Positions 8,817 to 16,459 of a DNA stretch of 64,000 nt are shown piece by piece; the first letter of the stretch is position 1, and each line of letters begins with the position of its first letter. The stretch comes from Pseudomonadota bacterium (GTDB lineage: Bacteria > Pseudomonadota > Gammaproteobacteria > UBA9214). Where the stretch lies: NCBI GenBank assembly GCA_041395565.1, contig JAWLAI010000008.1, positions 1 through 64,000 on the forward strand. Direction: 5' to 3'. Position numbers and translations under genes: made by a program. The notes under the pieces were generated by a model. The model saw nothing but the letters and a program-made list of their open reading frames with translations, was not told the DNA's origin and made no database searches.

Positions 8817-10493
8817 TTAGCCCTCTTGCGGATGCCGGCTGTGCGCGCGGTAGTGGTTGATCAGCCGGTTGGTCGACGAATCGTGATCGGTGGCGTCGGT
8901 CTCGGCCTGCAGCTGCCCGAGCACCTGCTTGGCCAGCTGTTTGCCCAGCTCCACGCCCCACTGATCGTACGAATTGATATTCCACAGCACGCCCTGCACG
9001 AAGATCTTGTGCTCGTAGAGCGCAATCAGGGCGCCCAGGCGGTGCGGCGTGATGCAATCGATGAAGATCGTGTTGCTCGGCCGGTTGCCCGGAAACACCA
9101 TGTGCGGCAGCCGCAGGGCGGCGGTGGCCGGGTCGGTGCCGGCGCCGGCCAGAGCGCGCGCCGTCTGGTCCCGGTCGCGGCCGATCATGAGCGCCTCGCC
9201 CTGGGCGATGACGTTGGAGATCATGATGTCGTGCTGGTCCCGGCTGCGTGCCTGCGTCCGCATGCTGGCGATGAAATCCGCCGGGATCAGCTGCGTGCCC
9301 TGATGCAGCAGCTGGTAGAAGGAGTGCTGGCCGTTGATGCCGCTCTCGCCCCACAGCACCGGCGCGGTGGGATAGTCGACGCTGTTGCCGTTGCGGTCGA
9401 CCGACTTGCCGTTGCTTTCCATGTCGGCCTGCTGCAGGTACAGCGGCAGCAGCCGCAGCAGGTGATCGTAGGGCAGCACCACCTGGGTGGCGGCGCCGAA
9501 GTAGTGCCGGTACCAGAACCCGAGCAGGGCCAGCAGCACCGGCATGTTATGCGCGTACGGCGCCGTGCGGAAATGCTCGTCCATGGCGTGGGCGCCGGCC
9601 AGCAGTTCCTCGTATGCCTCCGGGCCGATGGCCAGCATGATGGACAGGCCGATGGCCGACCACAGCGAGTACCTGCCGCCAACCCAGTTCCAGAACACGA
9701 ACATGTTGGCGGCATCGATGCCGAAGGCCTCGACGGCCTCGCGGTTGGTGGACACCGCGACGAAATGCCGCGCGATATGTGCCGTCGCGCCGGCCGCCTG
9801 CAGGAACCACGCCCGCGCCGCGCCGGCATTGGTCAGCGTTTCCTGGGTGGTGAAGGTCTTGGAGGCGACGATGAACAGCGTGGTCGCGGGATCCAGGCCG
9901 TCGAGCAGTTGCTCGATCTGCATGCCGTCGACGTTGGACACGAAGTGCATGCGCAGGCGCTCGTGCCACAGCGGGCGCAGCGCGGTGCACACCATGCGCG
10001 GGCCGAGATCGGACCCGCCGATGCCGATGTTCACCACGTCGGTGACCGGCTTGCCGGTGTAGCCCAGCCACTCGCCGCTGCGCACCCCGCGGCTGAACGC
10101 CGCCATGTGTTCGAGTTCCGCCCGCACCGCCGGCATGACGTCGTCGCCGTCCACGTACACGGGACGGTCGCTACGGTTGCGCAGGGCCGTGTGCAGCACC
10201 GCCCGCCCCTCGGTGAGGTTGATGCGGGCGCCGGAGAACAGCTGCTCGCGCATGCGCGCGAGTCCGGCATCCTCCGCCAGGGTGCAGAGCAAACTCAGGG
10301 TCTCGTCGTTGACGCGGTTTTTGGAATAGTCGAGCAGCAGGCCGTCGAATTCCAGCGCGTAACGCCGCGCCCGGCCCGGATCGGCCGCGAACAGGGCGCG
10401 CAGGTGCTGGCCCTCGATCTCGGCGTGATGCTGCCACAGCTGCGCGATCACCGGCAGGCGATTCAGTGACGTGCTGGGTGATGATGCATTCAT
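8817..10493 (-). CDS. pgi: Glucose-6-phosphate isomerase
   Basis: Interconverts glucose-6-phosphate and fructose-6-phosphate, linking glycogen to glycolysis and gluconeogenesis. The protein has 558 residues. The PGI signatures GRYSLWSAIGLS and the GESGINGQHSFYQLLHQGT active-site region are present, with PGNRPSNTIF towards the C-terminus. A longer in-frame reading to 10652 has no family similarity, so the ATG at 10493 is preferred, although its ribosome-binding site is weak. It is the first gene of the seven-gene minus-strand glycogen operon and diverges from the glucokinase-like gene. Confidence 0.96.
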   Translation of the reverse strand: MNASSPSTSLNRLPVIAQLWQHHAEIEGQHLRALFAADPGRARRYALEFDGLLLDYSKNRVNDETLSLLCTLAEDAGLARMREQLFSGARINLTEGRAVLHTALRNRSDRPVYVDGDDVMPAVRAELEHMAAFSRGVRSGEWLGYTGKPVTDVVNIGIGGSDLGPRMVCTALRPLWHERLRMHFVSNVDGMQIEQLLDGLDPATTLFIVASKTFTTQETLTNAGAARAWFLQAAGATAHIARHFVAVSTNREAVEAFGIDAANMFVFWNWVGGRYSLWSAIGLSIMLAIGPEAYEELLAGAHAMDEHFRTAPYAHNMPVLLALLGFWYRHYFGAATQVVLPYDHLLRLLPLYLQQADMESNGKSVDRNGNSVDYPTAPVLWGESGINGQHSFYQLLHQGTQLIPADFIASMRTQARSRDQHDIMISNVIAQGEALMIGRDRDQTARALAGAGTDPATAALRLPHMVFPGNRPSNTIFIDCITPHRLGALIALYEHKIFVQGVLWNINSYDQWGVELGKQLAKQVLGQLQAETDATDHDSSTNRLINHYRAHSRHPQEG

Positions 10494-10861
10494 AAGTTCA
10501 GGTCTTGTTCCCTGGCAAACGGGATGCCCCCCGGCATCGGCGGACCGCCACGCAGGCCCGTGCTGCCGGTCGCGCCTGACCGGCGGCGCCCAAGGATACA
10601 CGGACACAGGACGGTACGCATGGGTATCGCGCACGGGCACGCGGCACAGCACCGGCCCGTCGCGCGTGCCGCCGGCCCATGCGGTAGCAATCCCGGGGTT
10701 AATTTAGTACAGCGCGTATTGCAGACTATTGACGCAAATCAATTTTCCGCCAGCCCCGCCATGGCCGACCGCCACACGCGGCAAGCCCCGGGATTGCCAG
10801 CAGCCAACGACGTGCTACCCTGCGTGCGGTCGCTGGGCGTGCAGCGGAGATCGGATTGCGC
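10494..10861. other. 368-bp divergent intergenic region, pgi operon / glucokinase run
   Basis: No coding sequence is seen here. It must hold the promoters for both the minus-strand pgi-to-glgP operon and the plus-strand run starting at 10862. An AT-richer patch at about 10695-10750 is the likely core. A small hairpin (arms 10565-10571 and 10578-10584, 7-bp GC-rich stem) falls in the pgi leader. An FNR/ANR-like box lies at 10729-10742. No clean sigma-70 pair with good spacing was found on either strand. Confidence 0.6.
10729..10742. promoter_or_regulatory. Candidate FNR/ANR binding site
   Basis: The sequence reads TTGAC-GCAA-ATCAA and matches 9 of 10 fixed bases of the FNR/ANR consensus TTGAT-N4-ATCAA. 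It sits in the divergent region between the glycogen operon and the gene run that ends in hoxFUYHW. Oxygen-responsive control of glycogen turnover and a reversible hydrogenase would make biological sense, but a single near-match is not proof. Confidence 0.4.
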
Positions 10862-11545
10862 ATGAATGTACTCGTGGTGGATATCGGGGGACTGAGCGTC
10901 AAGCTGGCACTCACCGGCACGAACGCACCGCGCAGCTTTCCCACACCGCCGCACATGTCCCCGCAGCAGCTGCTGCAGGGCATCACGGCGACCTGCGCCG
11001 ACTGGCGGTTCGACCGGGTCGCGATCGGCTTTCCCGGCCCGGTGCGCGACAACCGGCCGCAGCGCGAACCGGTCAACCTCGGTACCGGCTGGGTGGAGTT
11101 CGACTATCCCGCCGCCTTCGGCTGCCCGGTACGGATGATCAACGACGCCGCCATGCAGGCGCTGGGGAGCTACCGCGGCGGCCACATGCTGTTCCTGGGA
11201 CTGGGAACGGGGCTCGGCACCGCGCTCATCCACGAGGGGCACATCGTGGCGATGGAACTCGCGCACCTGCCGTTTCACGACGGTCTGACCTTCGAACAGG
11301 CGCTCGGCAAGGCTGGCCTGGACCGGGCGGGGCTCGCCGCATGGAAGACCCGGGTGCTGGAGGCGATCGCGCTGTTCCGCTATGTCCTGAATCCGGACTA
11401 CGTGGTGCTCGGCGGCGGCAATGTGTGGAAGTTCACCGACGCCGAGCTGCCCGCGGGCGTGCTGCGCGGCGACAACAGCAATGCCTTCACCGGCGGTTTC
11501 CGTTTGTGGGACCCGGACGCGGCCCCGGCGCCGGGCGGGCCATAG
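10862..11545 (+). CDS. ROK-family polyphosphate-glucokinase-like protein
   Basis: A 227-residue sugar kinase of the PpgK/ROK type, predicted to phosphorylate glucose with polyphosphate or ATP. The N-terminus has the phosphate-1 motif VDIGGLSVKLAL, then GFPGPV, the phosphate-2 loop LFLGLGTGLGTALI near residues 118-132, and the adenosine motif YVVLGGGNVWKF near residue 182. It is somewhat shorter than typical PpgK. The ATG at 10862 was chosen, but a TTG at 10856 has a better placed GGAGA five bases before it and may be the true start. Free glucose from amylase or glucanotransferase action would be its natural substrate here. Confidence 0.82.
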   Translation: MNVLVVDIGGLSVKLALTGTNAPRSFPTPPHMSPQQLLQGITATCADWRFDRVAIGFPGPVRDNRPQREPVNLGTGWVEFDYPAAFGCPVRMINDAAMQALGSYRGGHMLFLGLGTGLGTALIHEGHIVAMELAHLPFHDGLTFEQALGKAGLDRAGLAAWKTRVLEAIALFRYVLNPDYVVLGGGNVWKFTDAELPAGVLRGDNSNAFTGGFRLWDPDAAPAPGGP

Positions 11546-11658
11546 GCCGCCGGCGTCACCGGACCGGACCTAGCGCCGGCTACCCGCTGCCGCGTTTGAT
11601 GTCGGTCAAGAACCCGGCCGCTGCATGCGGGGACCGCGCCGGAGGCCGGAAAAATCGC

Positions 11659-11687
11659 TTGCCTTGTCCGGCCTGCTCGACTAAATC
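11659..11687 (+). promoter_or_regulatory. Weak sigma-70-like promoter before the CBM48 gene
   Basis: A TTGCCT -35-like hexamer at 11659-11664 and a poor TAAATC -10-like hexamer at 11682-11687 are separated by 17 bp, about 60 bp before the CBM48 start. The spacing is ideal but the -10 match is weak, so this is only a candidate. Confidence 0.25.
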
Positions 11688-11746
11688 TATGCATGCCTTG
11701 TACTGCGCACGCAGACACACTACGACAGCGTCGAGGAGGAGAAGGC

Positions 11747-12055
11747 ATGAGCCTCAGCAAGCAGTATCTCAAGTCCAAGCCCGTCTGCAAGGTCACGTTC
11801 CGGGTGCCGGCCGCCGCCGCGCCGGACGCGAACAGCGTCCACATCGTCGGCGATTTCAACAGCTGGGACATCTATGCGATCCCGCTGCAGAAGCTCAAGG
11901 ACGGCACGTTCAAGGTCACGCTCGAACTCGAACCCAACCACGAGTACCAGTTCCGCTATCTGATCGACGAGAACACCTGGGAAAACGACTGGGAAGCGGA
12001 CAAATACGTCCCGACCCCCTACGGCAACGCGGAGAATTCCGTCGTCGTGGTCTAG
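11747..12055 (+). CDS. Small free-standing CBM48 (AMPK-beta-like glycogen-binding) protein
   Basis: A 102-residue protein that is essentially one CBM48/isoamylase N-terminal domain. It carries VHIVGDFNSWD near residue 34, then alternating beta strands and EYQFRYLIDENTWENDWEADKYVP towards the C-terminus, the usual carbohydrate-binding strand pattern. No catalytic domain follows. The start is well supported by GGAGGAG seven bases before the ATG. It has no signal peptide and lies in the plus-strand glycogen run, so it may tether an enzyme to glycogen or act as a regulatory subunit. That role is inference. Confidence 0.88.
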   Translation: MSLSKQYLKSKPVCKVTFRVPAAAAPDANSVHIVGDFNSWDIYAIPLQKLKDGTFKVTLELEPNHEYQFRYLIDENTWENDWEADKYVPTPYGNAENSVVVV

Positions 12056-12443
12056 CACCTGACGCGTGATCCCGCGCGCGCCGCGCAGCCGTCCGGCGCG
12101 CACCGGCACGGACCGGGTTCACACCGCCACGCAGGCCGGCCGCTCCGGCTGCCCCAATGCCGGGCGCGTCGCGGGATCGTAACCTCCCGGCCGTCGCGGC
12201 GGCCAGCCGCCCCGCCCTGCGGGCACTGCATGCACGCTGCCGCGCGCACTCTTGGTGCACGGCGGCGGCGCCACGCCACATGATTGTGCAGATATCCCCG
12301 CGGCCGCCGCGCCGTCCCGGCGCGTCCTGCGGCAGCGGCTGCCGCAACTGCCGCGGCGGCCGCGATATTCGCGATCACGGGCAGCGCTGGCGCGGATATT
12401 GCAGCTGATACTGCATTTCTCAGCCCGCAGGATGCCATCCCAC
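12056..12443. other. 388-bp intergenic region with no recognised element
   Basis: A very GC-rich stretch between the CBM48 gene and the VOC protein. Open frames run through it but show no family similarity or codon pattern. The part at about 12330-12380 contains overlapping GCGGC/GCCGC inverted repeats that could fold, but no clear terminator or promoter could be named. Confidence 0.5.
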
Positions 12444-13703
12444 ATGACCGACTCGACCGCTTTTCCCCGTCACGGCGACAAGGAAAACTCCCCGTTTTTC
12501 GAAAACTACCTCCGCTTGCTCCTCGAGGAACGCGACCGCAGCGGCCTGACCGACATGATCGACCGGATCGAGGCGATCATGATCACCGTCGATCCCGGCC
12601 ACTCCATCCGCTACATCGGCGAACTCGCACTGATGACGCCCTATCACTACCTGGTGACCCTGGAGAGCAAGAGCCACTGGACCCACGTCCTGCGTATCGA
12701 CATGAACTCGCCGGATTTTCTGGTGCGCGAAGTGAAGGACAAGCGCACGCGCGGCATCTTTCGCAGCCTGAACGAGGTCTACCCGATCGGCGCCCGCAAA
12801 CCCAACAGCCGCTACATGGGCGAGATCCTGCGCGTCAGCAATCTGCACGATGTGGTCGAGTGCCAGCAGGCACGGGAATTCCGGTTCTTCTCCCAGGACG
12901 AAACCCGCAAGCTGGAACTGCCCGGCAACCTGGCCATCGTCAAACCGTCACCCTACACGCACAACATCGTCGGTTACATCGAACGTCCGCTGGACCAGAT
13001 CAGGGTCTATGCCCTCGGCATCAGCAGCATCATGCCGGAGGTGCAGGAGGTCTACCTGGCGGCGAAGGAATTGCAGAAGCAGCTGGCAATCGACGACCTG
13101 ATCCTGCCGATCGATCACCTCGCCACGCGCGTCTACAGCCAGAACCGCGAGGTCGCCATCCTGGAATGGCTGTCGCTGTCCAGCTATTACTACTGGGGTT
13201 CCTACGACATCCGCGATCAGAATTCGTCCACCAACGTCACCAAGAACGTGCACCATGCCAACGAGATACACAGTCCGGCCAAGGTGTTCACCGCCAACAA
13301 CACGCCCTACTTCGTCAACCATCTGGAGCGGCTCCCCTCGCCCACCGAGACCTTCGTGCGCAACTACGGACCGCGCCTGCACCACATCGCCCTGGCCGTG
13401 CGCGACGGCATGACCGACGGCCGGGAAAACATCGAGTACGTGGTCCGGCAGATCGCCGCGCAGGGGCGCGACTTCCTGCTCGACGTGATAGGCTCGCGCG
13501 ACCAGGGCCTGAAGCAGATCTTCTCCAGCGCCTCGGAGCATTCCTCGCTGATCGTCGAGTACGTCCAGCGCTTCGGAGATTTCCAGGGCTTCTTCGCCAA
13601 GGACAACGTCGCGCAACTGACCCATGCCGCGGGCGTGGAGGAGGAACTGCTCGAACTGCAGGCACTGGCCAGTCGCACGCATCAGGGTCAGGCGGCGGGT
13701 TAG
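12444..13703 (+). CDS. HPPD-like VOC-superfamily protein of unknown function
   Basis: A 419-residue protein whose C-terminal half resembles 4-hydroxyphenylpyruvate dioxygenase (vicinal oxygen chelate fold). IDHLATRV with His225, LHHIALAV with His314, the QIFSS strand and IVEYVQR with Glu372 line up with the His-His-Glu iron site, and the run after it resembles the HPPD GF-GxGNF-ALFE tail. The N-terminal half is not recognised, and the typical HPPD substrate residues were not established. It sits in the glycogen run, 17 bp before the GAF-phosphorylase, so a tyrosine-degradation role is doubtful. An alternative start is the ATG at 12432. Confidence 0.75.
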   Translation: MTDSTAFPRHGDKENSPFFENYLRLLLEERDRSGLTDMIDRIEAIMITVDPGHSIRYIGELALMTPYHYLVTLESKSHWTHVLRIDMNSPDFLVREVKDKRTRGIFRSLNEVYPIGARKPNSRYMGEILRVSNLHDVVECQQAREFRFFSQDETRKLELPGNLAIVKPSPYTHNIVGYIERPLDQIRVYALGISSIMPEVQEVYLAAKELQKQLAIDDLILPIDHLATRVYSQNREVAILEWLSLSSYYYWGSYDIRDQNSSTNVTKNVHHANEIHSPAKVFTANNTPYFVNHLERLPSPTETFVRNYGPRLHHIALAVRDGMTDGRENIEYVVRQIAAQGRDFLLDVIGSRDQGLKQIFSSASEHSSLIVEYVQRFGDFQGFFAKDNVAQLTHAAGVEEELLELQALASRTHQGQAAG

Positions 13704-13719
13704 CAGCGCACACCGCGGC

Positions 13720-16410
13720 ATGCCCAGCACCGTTACGGACATGACTGACAGCATCGCAACCCTGGAACCCGCGCTCGCGCAGTTGCCGCCGACACCGCGA
13801 CCGAGCCTGGAAGCCCTGCGCTTCATGGTCGCCGAGCGCAGCGATCCGGCGGAGACGCTGAACACCGTGATCCGGCTGATCCAGGAGTACATCCGCACCG
13901 ACGTCTGTTCGGTGTACCTGCTCGAGCCCGATCGCACCCATCTGGTGCTCGCCGCCACCCGGGGCCTGCGCCCCGAGTCCGTACGCCGGGTGCGCATGAG
14001 TCTACAGGAGGGGCTGGCCGGCCTGGTGGCCCAGGAATCGCGACCGATCGCAGTGGAGGATGCGACCCGCCATGCGCGCTTCAAGTACTTTCCGGAAACC
14101 GGCGAGGAACCCTACCATTCCTTCGTCGGACTGCCCCTGCTGGACCGGGGACTGCTGCAGGGCGTGCTGGTCCTGCAGAACGAGGCTGCGCGCAGCTTCA
14201 GCCGGGAGGAAATCGCGGGCCTGATGGAGACGGTGCTGCCGCTCGGCCCCATCGTCAGCGAGGTCCGGCGCATCGAGCAGCTGATCGCCCCGGACTTCGA
14301 ACGCCTCTACGGCCTGTCCCGCAACCTGTGGTGGTGCTGGGACATGGCGGCAGAGGAGCTGTTCCACGCGCTCAACCCCGAGCGCTGGCACCAGCTGGAC
14401 CACAACCCGGTCGCGCTGATCGCCGAGATACCGCTGTTCGAGCTCGAAGAGCGCATCGACCGTCACGTCCTGAGCGGCGCCATCAACCAGTGCTGCCGGC
14501 GGCTGCAGGAATACCTCAGGAACCAGGACAGCTGGGGCGACACCCATGCCGGCGTGCTCGGCGCCCGCCCCGTCGCCTACTTCTCCGCCGAATTCGGCCT
14601 GCACGAATCGGTGCCCGTGTATTCCGGGGGACTCGGCATCCTCGCCGGCGATCACATCAAGAGCGCGTCCGATCTCGGCGTGCCGCTGATCGGCGTCGGG
14701 CTGTATTACGGCCAGGGCTATTTCCACCAGTATCTGGATCAGGACGGCTGGCAGCACGAGGACTACCTCGACGTGGACGCGGTGCAGCTGCCCATGGAGC
14801 CCGCGACCGACAGCGACGGGCAACCCCTGATGATCTCCATCGACACCCGCACCGGCACGCTGTCCGCACTGGTGTGGAAACTGACGGTGGGCCGCTGCAC
14901 GCTGCTGCTGCTGGATTCCGACGTGCCCGAGAACAACGAGCAGGACCGCGAACTGACTGCCCGGCTCTACGGCGGCGACGCGCGCACCCGCATCCGCCAG
15001 GAACTGCTGCTCGGCGTCGGCGGCATCCGGGCGCTCGAGGCACTGGGCATCAGCCCGGGCGTGGTGCACATGAACGAGGGCCACAGCGCCTTTGCCGCAC
15101 TCGAGATGGCACGCCGGCGCATGCAGACGGAAGGCGTCGATTTCTGGGAGGCGATGCTGCGCGTGGCGCGCCGCAACGTCTTCACCACGCACACGCCGGT
15201 GCCGGCCGGCCACGACCGCTTCACCACCGACCTGGTGGAGGAGCACCTGGGCCCGCTGCGCGATGCCCTGGGGCTGAGCCACGATGCGTTGATGGGACTG
15301 GGCCGGGTCGAGCCGGGCAATCCCGGAGAGAAATTCTGCATGACGGTGCTGGCGCTGAAGATGTCACGCCGCAGCAACGGCGTCTCCGCCCTGCATGGAC
15401 GGGTCTCGCGGTCGATGTGGCGCGACCTCTGGCCGGCCCGCCCGGCGCCCATCGGCCATATCACCAACGGGGTGCACGTGCTGTCCTGGCTGGCGCCGCA
15501 GATGCGCATCCTCTACGAGCGCCACTTCGGCCCGGACTGGGTCAGGCACAGCGCCGAGCCGCAGGTCTGGAGCGCCATCGACCGGCTGGACGACGGGGAA
15601 TTGTGGGAAACGCACCAGGTGCTGAAGGCGCGGCTGCTGGATTTCGTGCGCCACCGCGTCACCGGCCAGGAGACGCGCCGCGGAGCGACGGCGGCGGTCA
15701 TCGAGGAACTGCGCCGTTCGCTGAACCTCGACACCCTGACCATCGGCTTCGCGCGCCGCTTCGCGGAGTACAAGCGCGGCAACCTGCTGCTCGCCGACCT
15801 GGAGGCACTGGACCGCCTGGTCAACAATCCCCAGGCACCGGTGCAGATCCTGTTCGCGGGCAAGGCCCACCCCCAGGACAGTATCGGCAAGGGCATCCTG
15901 CGCACGATCGACCAGCTCAGCCGCGACCCGCGCTTCGCCGGCAAGATCGTGTTCGTGGAGGACTACGACATGAACACCGCGCGCCACCTGGTACAGGGCG
16001 TCGATGTGTGGCTGAACACCCCGCGGCGCCCGCTGGAGGCCTCGGGCACGAGCGGCCAGAAGGTGGTGTTGAACGGCGGTCTCAATCTCTCGGTGCTGGA
16101 CGGGTGGTGGGCGGAGGCTTACGACGGCCGCAACGGCTTCAGCATCGGCAACGGCGCAACCCACACCGACCAGGCGCGGCAGGACGCGCACGACGGTGCG
16201 GCCCTGTACCGGACCCTGTTGCAGGAGGTCATCCCGCTGTATTACCGTCGCGATACGGACGGGCTGCCGCATGCGTGGATCACGCGCATGAAACGCTCGA
16301 TCCGCACGCTGGGCTGGCGCTTCAACGCCGACCGCATGGTCAAGGACTACGTCATGAAATGCTATCTGCCGGCAGCGGGCGGCGTCTCCAGCGACATGAG
16401 CCGCGACTAG
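13720..16410 (+). CDS. glgP: GAF domain fused to alpha-glucan phosphorylase
   Basis: An 896-residue fusion. Residues about 25-190 form a GAF domain closest in appearance to that of the PTS regulator PtsP (VDVCSVYLLE-like strand, FPETGEEPYHSF). Residues about 200-890 form a GT35 alpha-glucan phosphorylase of the DUF3417 type, with LSRNLWWCWD, VAYFSAEFGLHES, PVYSGGLGILAGDH, and the PLP-lysine region EASGTSGQKVVLNGGLN. It should release glucose-1-phosphate from glycogen, and the GAF part could sense a small ligand or redox state. Neither candidate start (13720 or 13741) has a good ribosome-binding site. hoxF starts 49 bp downstream. Confidence 0.93.
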   Translation: MPSTVTDMTDSIATLEPALAQLPPTPRPSLEALRFMVAERSDPAETLNTVIRLIQEYIRTDVCSVYLLEPDRTHLVLAATRGLRPESVRRVRMSLQEGLAGLVAQESRPIAVEDATRHARFKYFPETGEEPYHSFVGLPLLDRGLLQGVLVLQNEAARSFSREEIAGLMETVLPLGPIVSEVRRIEQLIAPDFERLYGLSRNLWWCWDMAAEELFHALNPERWHQLDHNPVALIAEIPLFELEERIDRHVLSGAINQCCRRLQEYLRNQDSWGDTHAGVLGARPVAYFSAEFGLHESVPVYSGGLGILAGDHIKSASDLGVPLIGVGLYYGQGYFHQYLDQDGWQHEDYLDVDAVQLPMEPATDSDGQPLMISIDTRTGTLSALVWKLTVGRCTLLLLDSDVPENNEQDRELTARLYGGDARTRIRQELLLGVGGIRALEALGISPGVVHMNEGHSAFAALEMARRRMQTEGVDFWEAMLRVARRNVFTTHTPVPAGHDRFTTDLVEEHLGPLRDALGLSHDALMGLGRVEPGNPGEKFCMTVLALKMSRRSNGVSALHGRVSRSMWRDLWPARPAPIGHITNGVHVLSWLAPQMRILYERHFGPDWVRHSAEPQVWSAIDRLDDGELWETHQVLKARLLDFVRHRVTGQETRRGATAAVIEELRRSLNLDTLTIGFARRFAEYKRGNLLLADLEALDRLVNNPQAPVQILFAGKAHPQDSIGKGILRTIDQLSRDPRFAGKIVFVEDYDMNTARHLVQGVDVWLNTPRRPLEASGTSGQKVVLNGGLNLSVLDGWWAEAYDGRNGFSIGNGATHTDQARQDAHDGAALYRTLLQEVIPLYYRRDTDGLPHAWITRMKRSIRTLGWRFNADRMVKDYVMKCYLPAAGGVSSDMSRD

Positions 16411-16459
16411 CCGCCGCCGCGGCCTGCGCCTGCGGGGCGCGCACCAGGGAGAACGACCG

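Noticed and set aside
12252..12443. N-terminal extension of the HPPD-like gene into the upstream GC-rich region
   Set aside because: The extension has no similarity or ribosome-binding site, and its composition matches intergenic DNA.
12444..13703. Annotation as true 4-hydroxyphenylpyruvate dioxygenase (hpd)
   Set aside because: Only the C-terminal metal-site landmarks match. The N-terminal half and the gene context do not support tyrosine degradation.
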